Positions 34,550 to 47,282 of a DNA stretch of 64,000 nucleotides are shown one piece after another. Numbering within the stretch: position 1 is the first letter of the stretch; every line of letters begins with the position of its first letter. The position numbers were made by a program, and so were the translations under genes. Source of the stretch: Buddleja alternifolia (taxonomy: Eukaryota > Streptophyta > Magnoliopsida > Lamiales > Scrophulariaceae). The notes beneath the pieces are model-generated. The model was not told the DNA's origin and ran no database searches. It worked only from the letters and a program-made list of their open reading frames with translations. Location of the stretch: NCBI GenBank assembly GCA_019426215.1, contig CM033408.1:21086375-21150374 (forward strand). The letters run 5' to 3'.

Positions 34550-36096
34550 ATCTCCAACAAATCTCAATATATTTTTCAAATTATATTTCACATCCTATTT
34601 ATCTCACTTTCCTTCTATCACTTTTCTCTCTTCCTTTTTATCGCTTTTTCTCCCTTCTATCACAATCATCAACAATCATATCATCAACTCCAATATTATT
34701 TACATAATCATTATTTTTAACTATCTCAAACATTTTATCATTAATCAGTAATCACCAATTCCAGCCATTATTAAAAGTACAACCAAACATTCCTACTTTT
34801 TTCACACAAAAATAAAAAAACACATTTCCTCGTACAATTTATAAGATGACGGTTGAAAATAAAATAAAACTACATCCAAATAAATCATGTTTGGCATTTT
34901 TTTCAAAAAAATTTTACAATTCAATACTTATTTACAAGCACAATATTTTGCTAACAGACTTTCAATATAATTTCTAACCCGATATCACAAATTTTCCTAG
35001 AGTAAAGGACCAAAAAAAAAAAAAGATCAATGAAACACTTTGGCAATATTCGGATTCATTTCCAAACACACGTTTTTGGGGAAGAGTTAAAGAAAGAGAG
35101 TTTATATTGGCAATCCAATATTTGATACCGTCCTTTTAAAAATAAGAAAGTTGACAGTGATGCCCTTAATATATCATATAGGATTGTTATCAATATTGAA
35201 AGATGAATTTAATTATCTCTTCTAAATAAATTTAAGTTTAACTTTGCCTAATTTTCTTGGTACAAAAATTTTGCAAAAATAATACACATTCTTAAAACAA
35301 AATTGCTCGTTTTCTTAGACATATTTTTCTATATTTTCTCATTTTTGATAATGTATGTTAAACATATAATGAGGTTATAAACATTAAGAGCACCTAACTT
35401 TTCATATTAATCCAATATGACTAATTATCTTGTCATAGATATTCAAATCTGGATATAATTTCCATCAAACTCGATAAAATAATGTCTTACTTATTTGGTC
35501 TATAGTCAATATTGGTAATTAATACAACATCAAATGTTCAAAAATTAGTAAAAATAATTATCATGTGATGATACACTTAAAAAAGCATGAGTGAGCTCAA
35601 TTTTACCACTAAAATAATAGTACTTTTATTTTTTGTTAAATTTACTTGAACTTAATTATAAATCTTTACTCAATACAAAAAACTTTTATTCTTTTATTCT
35701 AATCAAATGAGTAAATGATTTTTGTCATGTCTACTCTTTTTTCTTTTTCTTTTTTATCTTAGGTAGTTATTCGTTAATTTAAATTTTGCAATTATGAACT
35801 ATTGAAATAATTAATATAGTTATTTATATTTTAATTAGAAAATTTTAGTTATGCCATAAAATTAGTTTATCAAATTAAATAATAAGGATTACATGTAATA
35901 GGCTAAAGGGCATTTTTGTCTATGTGATAAATTTAAATAAAAGTTGGGTGTCATTATCGCTATTTTGAATGCTTTAATCAACTCTCTTAATGAATTTTTT
36001 TTTTTTTTGGTTACACTCTTAATGAAAATGCATTTGGCAATTGGCGTCTTTGGTTTTGGCGAAAAACTCTATAAATTTCCCCATTCTGAACAAAAA
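34550..36096. other. AT-rich intergenic region, repeat fragments only
   Basis: 34550-34885 appears to be the right half of the repeat split by the MULE. From 34900 to 36096 the sequence is AT-rich without a coding frame or clear transposon ends. Confidence 0.5.
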
Positions 36097-36505
36097 GGTT
36101 ATGTTTGGCCATATTTTCAAAAAAAAAAATTTAATTTTTGGTTCACCAAAAAATGAAAATTCATACTCAAACTCATCCTTTCCAAAAAATATTTGTTCTC
36201 GTTTTCTATTACACATTTTTCTAAACATTGTACATTTTCAATCATGTCTTACAATCTCTCACTATTAATTACTTTATCATCACTATCAAATTATTCCCTC
36301 TTTTATTTTACAACTAACTCAATCATTTCCTAAATCAAATCCCAATAAAATGTCATTTTTATATCATATCAACACTATTTCCAACCATTTTTTAAAATAC
36401 AATCAAACATATCACAAAATTCAATATTCTTGTGTGAATATTTATAATCTTTATTCTTAATACAAAACTCTAAAAACAAATTTCAAAATATGAGAAAACA
36501 TAACC
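36097..36505. mobile_element. MITE, 409 bp
   Basis: Ends GGTTATGTTTGGCCATATTT and AAATATGAGAAAACATAACC are inverted repeats. The internal sequence (CACTATTTCCAACCATTTTT, CAATCAAACAT) resembles 34570-34800, so both may come from one family. The target duplication is not clear. Confidence 0.6.
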
Positions 36506-37828
36506 TAACCATTTTGAAAATGGACGTTGAGTTTTCCGCAAAACATTTCTGCACATTTTCCCATCACAGCACATTTCTATTAAAATTGTTTGAAAATATA
36601 TGTTTAAGGTTCCGGGCAAATTCTTTCCCATGAACATATTAGTAATAATGCATGGTTATATTTAAATATGTTTTTGTAATCGTGGTGGTTATTATTCATA
36701 TATAACCGTATAATAGCTGCCAAGTAAGTTTTTATTCCAGCAACCGTGTATTAATGCATGAATAAATAAATAAAAATAAAGAAATAGACTACTTCAATCT
36801 AGGTTCAATGCATGAATGTAGTTAAACAATGGTTGCTACTATTTCTTTTTCGTGTGAAATTTTCTGTTTTCTTTATTTGTTATGAAAGGAGTTTTACTTT
36901 ATTTAATAATGTACATGTGTGCGTTAAAGTCAATATACTGTAACAAAAGATAATATTAATAACAAAATTAAAATCGTGGCGAATTTTACATAATGAAGAA
37001 GAGCCCTCGAGCATGTGACCTTCTCAAATGATGACAAGTGCCCTCATCTCCTTGAACACAGTGCTACCAATCTATAAATACTGATTTAGGTCATTGTATA
37101 AGAATATTTTTCCTACTTTTCGCATGTTTCATTGTCAATCAGATTTAGAGATCTTGTAACCCGTCTTTTTTAAGTATTTAGATCTAGATCGGATAATATA
37201 ATATATCTTTTAGCGAATGTTGCGATTTAATAGATGAAGATAATGATTACTATATTGTCCATCATGAGTATGTTCAGTATCTTGAACGAGTAAAATTAAA
37301 TGACCTAATACATTCTATCTACCTCAAGTTCCAATGGAGTACAGTTTCTTCCTCCGTCCTCACATTCTAGTGCAGGGACCATGTAATGATGTGAAAACCA
37401 TGACATTTCAATTCAATAATTTAAAGGAAGGTAGATGTCGGTAGGATTTCCTCGTGCTCTTCTTTTTATCAATCAGATATTCTTTTTGGATTGTGTTCGT
37501 TGTTTGTTTTTGACAAGTAGCAATCAAACAGCTTTCAAACAAGTGTGCAGTAGTAGTCCTGGAATTAAAACGTAACCGATTGAAACTCTCTTACATCTGC
37601 GTCTAATGTCCTTTCAATAACTAGATTTTTCACTATTTAACATTTCTTGATTGTTGTTATTGAACTAAACTGTTGTAATTGTAATAGAATTTGTTGATGA
37701 TGCTTACTTATATTAGATGTTCTCATCTAATGGATATAAAACGATTATTTGTATTAGAAATTCCCATGTAATATGGATATGATACGATGATATATAGCTT
37801 CTTTAAAAAATATTGAACTATTAAAATA
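36506..37828. other. Intergenic, possible decayed LTR
   Basis: Around 37000-37200 a CTATAAATA box followed by TTGTAACCC looks like the promoter and polyadenylation part of an LTR, but no TG/CA ends or duplication were found. No gene is seen. Confidence 0.3.
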
Positions 37829-38139
37829 AGGGTAAATTACACCCAACCCCCCTGTGATCAATTTTATTATTACTCCGTCCCCTTGTGATAAAAAAAAATT
37901 AACTAGAAACTTCCTTGTAATTTTTAAAATATATTTACGGCCCTTGGTATTTTTGCTTATAAAATTTTATTAAAAGACTATAATACCCTTGTCCTTTTTA
38001 AATATTTACACAATATAATTTTTATTTTATTTTATTAATTTAATATTTTAACTATTTTCTATTTTCTATTTTATTTATTGTTTTTTCTTTCTTCATCTTC
38101 TTCCCTACCACCACCATCATCATCATATTATACTAATAA

Positions 38140-38171
<32 letters not shown>

Positions 38172-38352
38172 CGTACATGAATCTTCAAATCTGCAAATTT
38201 TGCAGATTTGAATTCCTTCAAATATGCAAAATTTGCAAATTTGAAGCATCCTTCAAACCTGCACAAATTTTTCCAGATTTGGAGGAATCTTTAAATCTGC
38301 AAATCATCATCATCATCAACCACCACCAACAACAACCACCGCCGCCGCCGCA

Positions 38353-38415
<63 letters not shown>

Positions 38416-39316
38416 GAATCATCATCAATCATCATCAATCCTTCAAATCTGCTCAAATTTTGCATCATCATCATCAACATCAACCACCAACAACAACAAC
38501 CGCCGCCGCCGCCGCAACCACCACCACCACCACCATCATCATCATAATATATATATATATATATAAATAATCATCATCAATCCTTCAAATCAAGGAATCT
38601 TCAAATCTGCGAATCATCATCATTATCATCATCATCATCACCACCAACCGCCGCCGCAACCACCACCACCATCATCATCATAATATATACATATATATAT
38701 ATATAATCATCATCATCATCATAATATATATATATATAACAGATTTGAAGGCTTCAAATCAGCAGCCTTCAAATCTGCAAATTGCAGATTTGAACAGATT
38801 TGAAGACTTCAAATCTGCAAATTTTGCAGATTTGAAGATTCAAATCATTTGAAATTTGAAGATTCATATCGGCGGCGGTTCGGCGGCGGCGAAGCTGGTG
38901 ACGGAGATATATATATATATTTGTATACATACTTATATATATATATATATTTTATTATTATATATTTTTTAAATATCTTTTATAATTTTAAAATTTTAAA
39001 AATATATATTTATTATAAAAATAAGATGTTTATTATCAACCATTGTGGTTGTAATAAATGGAATTTAATAAACTATAAGAAATTAATTTTGACCATTGAT
39101 ATTTAGAAGATCAGATCCAATGGCCAGTCATTAAAGGGCAAAATTGTCTTTAACTGATGAAAATCAGATCTCCACTCTCATGACAGGCGAGTGAAGCGCA
39201 TAGGGAGTTAAATTGTTTCTTTAATTTATTCACCGGGGGTAAATTGATAATTTTTTTATCACAAGGAGGCGGAGTGATAATAAGGTCGATCACAGGGGGT
39301 TGGGTATAATTTACCC
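37829..39316. mobile_element. MULE-like element with long inverted ends, 1.5 kb
   Basis: Terminal repeats of about 75 bp begin GGGTAAATTACACCCAACCC and end with the complement of GGGTAAATTATACCCAACCC. Flanks ATTAAAATAA and ATTAGAATAA agree at 9 of 10 positions, compatible with a 9-10 bp duplication. The interior is not transposase but compound microsatellites, hairpins built on CAAATCTGCAAATTTTGCAG and a GC-rich CGGCGGCGG segment near 38870-38900. Confidence 0.75.
38307..38702. repeat. Three-unit compound microsatellite array
   Basis: Three tandem units (about 38307-38414, 38462-38575 and 38612-38702) share the order (ATC)n, CAACCACCAACAAC, (CCG)n, CAACCACCACC, (ATC)n, (AT)n and are joined by CAATCCTTCAAATC spacers. 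Confidence 0.8.
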
Positions 39317-40266
39317 ATTAGAATAATGAGCTTTATGCATGCTCTCTCTTCTTCTTCTAGGAACGATTAATTAGCTACATTTTTCATTACGTCAAAACAA
39401 AATTAAGTATAATTAGTTACTAGCTATTCACCTCATGAACATACGAAGTTTAAAGAATTAGTGATATTTCGAGAAATTAGGTATACTATATTTTCATTGC
39501 TACATTATAAGTTCAAGCAATTAGTATTTTTTTTTTTAAGGAATTAGCTAAACTTTATTTTCACTGCTTCACTATATATATCAAGACTCGAGCATTGCAC
39601 ATTTTTTTGCTTTTTTTTTTTTTGCTCTTTTCTGTTGGTGCATTGACCATCGTTTCCCTAACATGTGTTGGGTTTGACATCTTCCTAACATATATTTACT
39701 GAATTCACAACTTGATCAGTCGTTTTACCTTAGGTACCAGTTTCATTTAATCTAGGGGCCGGATACGATGAGAAACATATTGTATAAAAACCTCTTATAT
39801 TTGTGGTCTGAAAAAGTTAGATAGGGAAGTCCAATCTTTCGGGTCGAATCACGTAAAGAAAAGCCCTCTCCAGGGTGGTATCTCTAGTAGGATTAGAACA
39901 TTTATCAGCTCTCATTTAAGTTGTTTACCCATTGGTCCAACCGCTTTCCGGTGGTGAATGAGTTTTATCGGGAAAATTACAATTTTAATCTCCTAATTAA
40001 GGCATTTCAACTTTGATGCCGAACATTTTAAAATTAGCAAATTACATCTCGCTGCCAGTATTGAGGCTTAAATGAGATTAAAATTATAGCGGCCCATACC
40101 CATGTTTTATACTTACAAAACTACCCAACCACGATACTTCTTTTTTTTCCTATTGCGTGATCTTTTTGGGTCTCTCAATTTCTTTTCCTTTTTCTCTCTG
40201 TCTTACTCTGTTTTTTCATCTTCCAATTTTTCTCTCTTGTTTTATCTTTTCCACTACTTCATAATC
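39317..40266. other. Intergenic
   Basis: No gene is seen. 39971-40095 has weak inverted ends (AATTACAATTTTAATCTC and GAGATTAAAATTAT) suggestive of a small MITE. Confidence 0.4.
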
Positions 40267-40533
40267 TGTTAATTCAAAACTTCACAAACGTATCAAATTG
40301 CTAATAACGAAGAAAGATTATATCGAGGCGAGAGAGAACTCTCTATTCTTAACACTAAATTGTCCCGCCTAGGTGGTACGGGTTCTTGCAACAAGTGTCC
40401 CAAAATACAACGATATACGTTCTGAACTAAAAACCACTTCAAATTCAGAACCTAACGAACTTTTGCTATTTGAACTCTTGAGAGAATTTAAAGAATGAGA
40501 GAAAAGAGAAGCTTAGAAATGTTTGATGTGTTT

Positions 40534-41352
40534 TGTTAAATATATTAAATATCTTTCTATAGATTTATAATATCTTTGTATCTTTTTCATGTTTATCTTT
40601 TACCTTATTTATAGTTTAGTGTTTCTTATCTATTGTATCTATATATATTATTCATCAATAAAGGTTCCCTACGGGGTTTTCTCTAATCTAACATGGTATC
40701 AGAGTCATGACTTTGAGTCATGGTATCTCAATCTTTAGCTTCCATCATCCTCAAGTCGTCGTCGCCGTCGCCGTCCGGCGCATCTTTTTCTACATCTCCT
40801 CCTCCCAAACCGGCGTTACAGTCGTCACTTTCTCTCTCCTTTCTTTTACAAATTCTCTCTAGTCTAACTCTCCATCCATGGCTACTACCACCCTCACGAC
40901 TGAAGTCACCTTTGCCCCTATATTTTTTGTTTTTTTCTTCTTCTGTTGACTCTTTCTCTCAAACTCTTACTCTAAGCAGCCTTCATACACGTTGCAATCA
41001 TTCTCCCTCATCTTCCACTGCCCGCAGCCCCTCTCTTTCATTGATGGCGTCATTTTTGGAGCAAAGTACACACAATTTTCTACCCAAGGACTTCAGTCTC
41101 AGCTTTTTTTTTTTTGGATTTTTGGTCCAGTCTCAACGTTCGAGAATCTCCCGTTTCGACTACGGGGAGTGTTAAATATATTAAATATCTTTGTATAGAT
41201 TTATAATATCTTTGTATAGATTTATAATATCTTTGTATCTTCTTCATGTTTATCTTTTACCTTAATTATAGCTTAGTGTTTCTTATCTATTGTATCTATA
41301 TATATGTTATTCATAATTAAAGGTTTCCTACGGGGTTTTCTCTAATCTAACA
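40534..41352 (+). mobile_element. TRIM-like copia derivative, 0.8 kb
   Basis: 5' LTR 40534-40693 (160 bp) and 3' LTR 41170-41352 (183 bp, longer by one tandem copy of ATAGATTTATAATATCTTTG). Between them lie TGGTATCAGAGTC (primer site, 40692) and, before the 3' LTR, the purine tract ACTACGGGGAG. The internal 476 bp encode only a serine/proline-rich start (MVSQSLASIILKSS) without gag or pol domains. Flanks (TGTTT left, TACAT right) do not match, and the right side runs straight into the EMC1 fragment. Confidence 0.8.
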
Positions 41353-42425
41353 TACATGGGGGCATCACTATGCCTTTAACACCTTCTACCTTAAGGGCAT
41401 GAGTTACATACGACTGAGGAATAACTGGTAATGAATCAATCAGAGGTATGATTCCTTCCTCTTTCTCTGTCGCAGTGGGATTAAGTGTTCTTCGGGGATC
41501 TAAAAACCGCTTATCAAGAGCCAAAACCTGATCACCTATTGTGCCAAGAAGAATCTGCTTGGAAGTTATTCCTTTGACTGTTGATGTCACTGCCATTGTT
41601 TTCACGGAATGTGTAAAAAAATAAGACTGTGACTTCGTGAAGACTTCAGGGCGGGAATAAGCCGTAATAGGTGAAGTAAGATTATGTGTCCCAAAAACAA
41701 GCTTCAACATGTCTTTGTTGTCCGCACCAGCTTGATCATAGATTTCAATGACAGACATCTCATATCGGTGTGCCCTTAGGTTGAAGTAGTGGTAGACAAC
41801 CCAATTCTCACTAAAGACTGCATGTACAGGACCCTGTGAACCATGATGTGTCATGCGGTGCAATATACAACCAGTTACTGTATCAATCAAATAAACAACC
41901 AGAGAAGACTCATCTAGGGTGACTGAACCGACAGGACTAACAGCTTTAGGTGCAACAGTAGCCTAAAAGAGCAGATTCTTTGATATATATTTGTACATCA
42001 CTTCCTGATCTGCCGTCACCTTTGTCTGAGTATGAACTACCTCATTTAAACTTCTGGTTGCAGTTGCAGCAATCTTTTCTGACTCTGATGGCAACACAAT
42101 TGACCAAACATCCTTTATGTCAAAACAGAAGTCATTTGCAACCTCAAGAACACAATTTTTCTTCACTACATGACCTCTTAGGATACCATTGTCAGTTTCA
42201 GCTGAATACCAATATACGTTTCCTAATTCACGCTGAAAAATGCCAAGAGCCTTAGCAGTTCTAGGGTATAAGTGAGTGTGCCGATTTGCATCCAATAGCA
42301 AATCCAAACGTTGTTCCAAGGAATCAGTAAATGGTTATGGAATAATGTGCGCAATGGAATGAGTGGGTCCCATATTACTGCGCTCCTCCCCGTGTATGTG
42401 TCCACAATAGAGAGAACTCCATTCA
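41353..42425 (-). pseudogene. EMC1: EMC1 (ER membrane complex subunit 1) gene fragment
   Basis: The minus strand reads about 350 codons of the plant EMC1 C-terminal half: NGVLSIVDTYTGR, then EQRLDLLLDANRHTHLYPRT, GNVYWYSAETDNGILRGHVV, YKYISKNLLF, TVTGCILHRMTHHGSQGPVH, SENWVVYHYFNLRAHRYEMS, THNLTSPITAYSRPEVFTKS, SKQILLGTIGDQVLALDKRF and PQSYVTHALKVEGVKGIV. EMC1 is a lumenal beta-propeller subunit of the complex that inserts membrane proteins into the ER. One frameshift (about 42320) and a TAG in the NLLF/ATVAPK region break it. I see no introns where the genomic gene should have several, so it looks like a cDNA copy. One end abuts a TRIM LTR; the other joins the host LTR at CCATTCAG. Confidence 0.85.
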
Positions 42426-43218
42426 GTTGAAGGGGGCTATATATAGCCTCCAAAATCAACCAAAACTAAATACGGGCATTGAATTACCTTCAACTCAAAC
42501 CTGTAACAGCAGACTGTTTTTGCTGCCAATGTTCGAACATTACACCCTTAACATTCGAACGTTGGTCTGTAACAGCAATTCCAACGGTCAGACTCCAATG
42601 TTCGAACGTTAAGGATGCAACGTTCGAATGTTGGGTCTTCTAGAAGGTTTATTCAGATTTTGAATAAAAAAGTGGCCAGCAATTTTATTCAGGCCTATTT
42701 AATTTAAGCCCAATTTTGGTTGATGGATCAAGAGGTTATTTGTGGAATTAATTTTGTCAAAAAAAAAATTAATTGTCTTGCAAGCCCAAGCCCAAGCCCA
42801 GGCCCACGACCCACAACCCGGTCCCGAGCTCTAGCCCTAGCCTGTTTTCGGCGGACGGACTGCGGCGGTGGCGCGCGCGTGTGTGGTGAGCCGGGCCATG
42901 GCTAGGTCCTTCCCTTTCACAAAGCCCACAAAAATTTTATAATCCAAAGGACCAACCCTTTGTCTTAAGACAATGGTTTATAAATCATTCTAAACTTTGA
43001 TCCATATCCTATGTGGGATAACTCACTTCAAACACCTAACTTTAGCACTTAATTTATCATTCGTTAATCCGATTTGAGAAATTCGAAATGCTAAACTCAT
43101 CTACTTGGAACGTAGATTAATATTATCCAATAATATTTGTATTCCGGATATTTACGGTGTTTGAATTTCTTATACAAAAGTCGTGTCCAACACACTTTTC
43201 ATAAACAAATATACCACA
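42426..43218 (-). repeat. Remainder of the left LTR, with TTCGAA palindromes
   Basis: Matches 54003-54790 of the right LTR. 42520-42640 contains repeated GTTCGAAC palindromes (for example AATGTTCGAACATT), also in the right LTR at 54105-54215. A short GC-rich stretch near 42830-42895 follows. Confidence 0.8.
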
Positions 43219-43773
43219 ATCCCCCACACGAATGAAATTAATGCAATGCATGATCTCAAGAGTTCAGATGAAAATTTATCACATCAGAAGAGGTAGCTTT
43301 TAGCTTTGAACTTTTCTTAGTGAGATATCATTGGATTTACTAGGCTCCCCAATGAACATGATGTCTTGAATTGGTCATTCGTTCGTGTAAAACCAGACAT
43401 TGATATTCACATAATAAACTCTCAGTAGCTTCAGTTCTCACTGTTGGTTCCATTTTGGTCATGGCACCCCTTCTTGGATTCATAAGTGTTTACATTTTAC
43501 TCAATGTTGAGGCGGCCTACACCTCACACTTATATAGGTGATCTCCTATTAAAGAGTATCCTACCATACTCCACTTCATTTTCATGACAGTATAGGAATC
43601 ATTAAAAGTTCCGACATAGCCTTTGCTACACTTGTAGGATGCACTTATTTATCCTATGCAATGGGTTTGGAGTTGAAACTCCTACATACTAAATTTTCAC
43701 AACTTAGTTTTCCCATTGAACCATGATCTTGGGATCTCCAGTCAACATGGTTGGGTTTCTGCTGTGTCCATTC
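43219..43773 (-). other. Conserved non-coding tract between pol and 3' LTR
   Basis: About 550 bp without a frame, yet clearly similar in reverse complement to 51160-51720 in the nested element: AATGATTCCTATACTGTC, GGAGATCACCTATATAAGTG, TAAACACTTATGAATCCAAG and GACCAATTCAAGACATCA are shared with few differences. Confidence 0.7.
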
Positions 43774-46700
43774 TCAAATTGTATACTTTAATTTCATTCT
43801 TCTTGATAGGCAGTATATTTGATCTCTAGACAATCCTTTCTTCAAAGGATTTGCAATATTCTCCTTTGATTTCACATAATCAATGGAAATAATCCCGTTA
43901 GAGATCAACTGCTTAATGGTATTATGCCTATGACGAATATGTCTAGACGTACCATTATACATACTACTCTGAGCCCTCCCAATTGCCAACATACAGTTGC
44001 AATGAATCAAAATCGAAGGCACGGATTTTTCCCAACAGGGAACATCTTTTAAGAAATTTCCTAACCAATCAGCTTCTTCACTAGCTTTATCTAAAGCTAT
44101 GAATTCTGATTCCATTGTGGAACGGGCTATACAAGTTCTCTTAGAAGATTTTCACGACACTGCTCCTCCACCAACGGTAAATACATACCCATTTGTGGAC
44201 TTAGAGTCGTTCGTGTCTGATATCCAATTAGCATCCCTATATTGTTCTATTACAGTTGGATATCTTGAGTAGTGTAATCCATAATCTTTAATATATTTTA
44301 AATACTTAAGAACTCTAGTTAAAGTATTCCAATGCTCTACACTAGGATTACTCATAAACCTACTCAACTTGCTCATAGAATAGGCTAGATCAGGGCGAGT
44401 ACAGTTCATGATATACATCAGACTCCCAATGACCCTAGCATATTCTAACTGAGATACGGGTTTGCCATGGTTCTTGCGTAGATGAATGCTCAAGTCCACT
44501 GGCTTCTTGACTGGTGCACTATCGCTCGGAAGGAACCTTTCCAAAACCATCTCAACGTAATGAGATTGCGATAAGACTAGTCCTTCAGAAGTCCTCAGGA
44601 TTTTAATCCCAAAGATGTCGTCTGCAATTCCCATATCCGTAATGTCAAAGTTCTTCCTTAACATTCCTTTAGTATTCATGATAATTTCATAATTACTACC
44701 GATTATCAACATGTCATCTACATATAGACACACTAGGATATATGTGTTATGTGTTTGTCTAACACACACGCACTTATCATACTCGTTGATCTTGAAACCA
44801 TTTGATAACATAGTGATATCAAATTTTTCATGCCACTGCTTTAGCGCTTGTTTAAGTCCATATAGCGACTTTACAAGTTTACACACTTTTGTCTCCTTTC
44901 CAGGAGCAACATACCCCTCGGGTTGTTCCATGTATATTTTTTCATCTAATTATCCATTCAAAAATGCAGTCTTAACATCCATTTGATGTATCTCAAGGTT
45001 ATGCAATGCGGAAATAGCGATGAATAATCTTATGGATGTTATTCTCGTTACCGGAGAATAAGTATCGAAGAAATCAAAACCTTCCGTTTGTTGGTATTCT
45101 TTGACTACCAAACGGGCCTTATACTTATCAATAGTTCCATCAATCTTATACTTTCTTTTCAGAATCCATTTACAGCTTAAAGGCTTACTTCCTTTTGGAA
45201 GATCAACCAACTCCCACGTATGCTTGTGCAAAATAGACTTAATTTCACTATTGATAGCCTCTTTCCAGAGTTGAGCATCTGGACCGGACGCAGCTTTTTT
45301 AATTGTTCTTAGCTCCCCTTCAAATGTATATGATACAAAATCGGGACCAAATAATTTTGGAACTCTTGCCCTTTTGCTACGACGTGGTTCTTCATTCCCG
45401 GGATTGGAACTACTCATAGACTCATCAAATGTTCCTTTAAGAGGTTCCTTACTTGGAAAGACATCCTCGAAAAACGAAGCATTTTTAGATTCCATGATAG
45501 TACCTTCATGAATCTCAGATATTTCTGATTTATGTACCAAAAATCGATAGGCGCTACTATTAAGTGCATAACCTGTGAATATGCAATCAATAGTTTTAGG
45601 CCCTATCTTAACTTATTTGGGTTTGGCTATTTCTACCTTAGCCAAACACCCCCATACTTTGAGGTGCTTGTAAGAAGTCTTTTGACCTTTTCAAAGTTCG
45701 TACAGAGTCTCACTCCTACTTTTGTGGGGAATCTTGTTAAGGATATAATTGACGGAGAGGATTGCCTCCCCCCACAAATTTTGCGGTAATCCAGAATTTA
45801 ATAACATCGCATTCATCATTTCTTTGAGAGTGTGATTCTTACGTTCAGCAACGTCATTTGATTGAGGTGAGTATTACGCCGTCGTTTGAGGAATAATTCT
45901 AGAGTTGGTACAAAATTCATCCAAAAGCGCTCCGTACTCTCCACCTCTATCACTTCGGATAGCTTTTATCCTTTTTCCAAGTTGATTTTCAACTTCCGTT
46001 TTGTAATGTGTAAACGCTCCAAGCGCTTTGTCTTTACTTCTTAGTAAATACACATAACAATGTTTTGTGCAATCATCTATGAATGTAATGAAATACTTTT
46101 TCCCACCTCTAGTTTGCACAAACTTCAATTCACAGATGTCACTGTGAATAAGTTCTACAGGTGCGGTGTTTCTTTCCACTGGAGGAAACGATTGTTTGAC
46201 TAGTTTTACCTCAACACAAATTTCACATTTATGTTCATTTTCAACTTTAAAAGTTGGTAATAAGTTCAAGTTGACCAATCTTCGAATAGTATTATAATTT
46301 ACATGTCCTAATCTAACATGCCACAAATTAGAATACTCAAGCAAATAAACAGAATTCTCAATACTTTTATTGCTTTCATTTTCAATTACAACAGAGCACA
46401 TTACATTTATTACATTCATCTTGAAAAAGCCTTGTTCAAACCTTTTCCTACGTAAAATCCTCTTTTTGTTAAAGAAAATCTATTAGCCTCGAAGACTATT
46501 TTAAACCCATTCTTGACCAAAGCTGAACCGGATACCAAATTCTTGGGAATCTCTGGAACATGCAGAACTTCAGTCAATATCAGCTATTTTCCTGAAGTCA
46601 TCTTCAGCACAACTTTCCCCATATCAACCACTGGAGACTTGGCCGAGTTTCCCATAAACAATCTCTGTCCATCAGTTGGGGAATACGACGAGAAAGCATC

Positions 46701-47282
46701 TCTGTCAGAACAGATGTGGTGAGTAGCCCCAGTATCTATGAACCGCTCCCTCGGGTTGTCTGCCAAATTGGCTTCGAACACGACGGCAGTGAGACTAAGA
46801 TCAGTCAGATCGATTGGCACCTGGTGGTCAGACAGATCGTCGATCATCTCATTGATGTCCTGGACATCTTCTTCAGCCAAGTGCACCTAGTTATGCACTA
46901 GGTTCTTGCCTTTGTTCTGATTTTTACTAGAACCTTGCCCTTGAAACTTATTTTTCCTGGGCTCTTTGCAGTCTCTAGCCCAGTGTTCAGGTTGGCCACA
47001 GTTGTAATAGTCGTCTCCTTATTTCAACTTGTCTTTATTTTCTCTGGGAGTTCCCTTTGGACTTCCCCTGAAACTTTCTTTTCCTGTTTGAGCTTTCCAG
47101 AACTCTGCGATGTTAGCCATCGCCTGCACAGGAGGCCTCTTATTAGAAACCCGATTGTCTTCCTCAATTCTGAGTCAAACGACGAAGTCTTCTAGACTCA
47201 TCTCCTTTCGCTTGTGTTTTAAGTAATTCTTGAAATCTCTCTAAGACGGCGGTAACTTCTCAATGATAGAAGCTACTTGGAA
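43774..47282 (-). pseudogene. Copia pol and gag C-terminus (degenerate)
   Basis: Minus strand, in order from 47282: gag tail (KTFQVASIIEKLPPS), a zinc knuckle near 47005 lacking its first Cys (YNCGQPEHWARDC), protease with an intact FIDTGATHHICSD, integrase (46419-45874: HVRLGHVN, CEIC, HSDICELKF, IRSDRGGEY, stop before the final Glu region), RT (45540-44152: [26 protein letters not shown]) and RNase H (ending 43774: MESEFIALDKASEEADWL, SRHIRHRHNTI). Several stops and shifts (about 45870, 45660, 44935, 44150) inactivate it. RT and RNase H resemble the copia elements often listed as TNT-1-94-like. Confidence 0.88.

Noticed and set aside
38078..38416. Frame of 112 codons with poly-Pro and poly-Ser
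   Set aside because: Translation of ATC/ACC/CCG microsatellites within a MULE-like element.
40720..41175. Ser/Pro-rich 151-codon frame as a host gene
   Set aside because: It lies exactly between two LTRs with a primer site and purine tract, so it is the interior of a TRIM-like element.
42520..42640. GTTCGAAC cluster as canonical heat-shock elements
   Set aside because: Heat-shock elements need GAA and TTC blocks spaced by two bases; here TTC and GAA abut, so I only report the palindromes.
44711..44986. Plus-strand frame of 91 codons
   Set aside because: Antisense of the copia reverse transcriptase.
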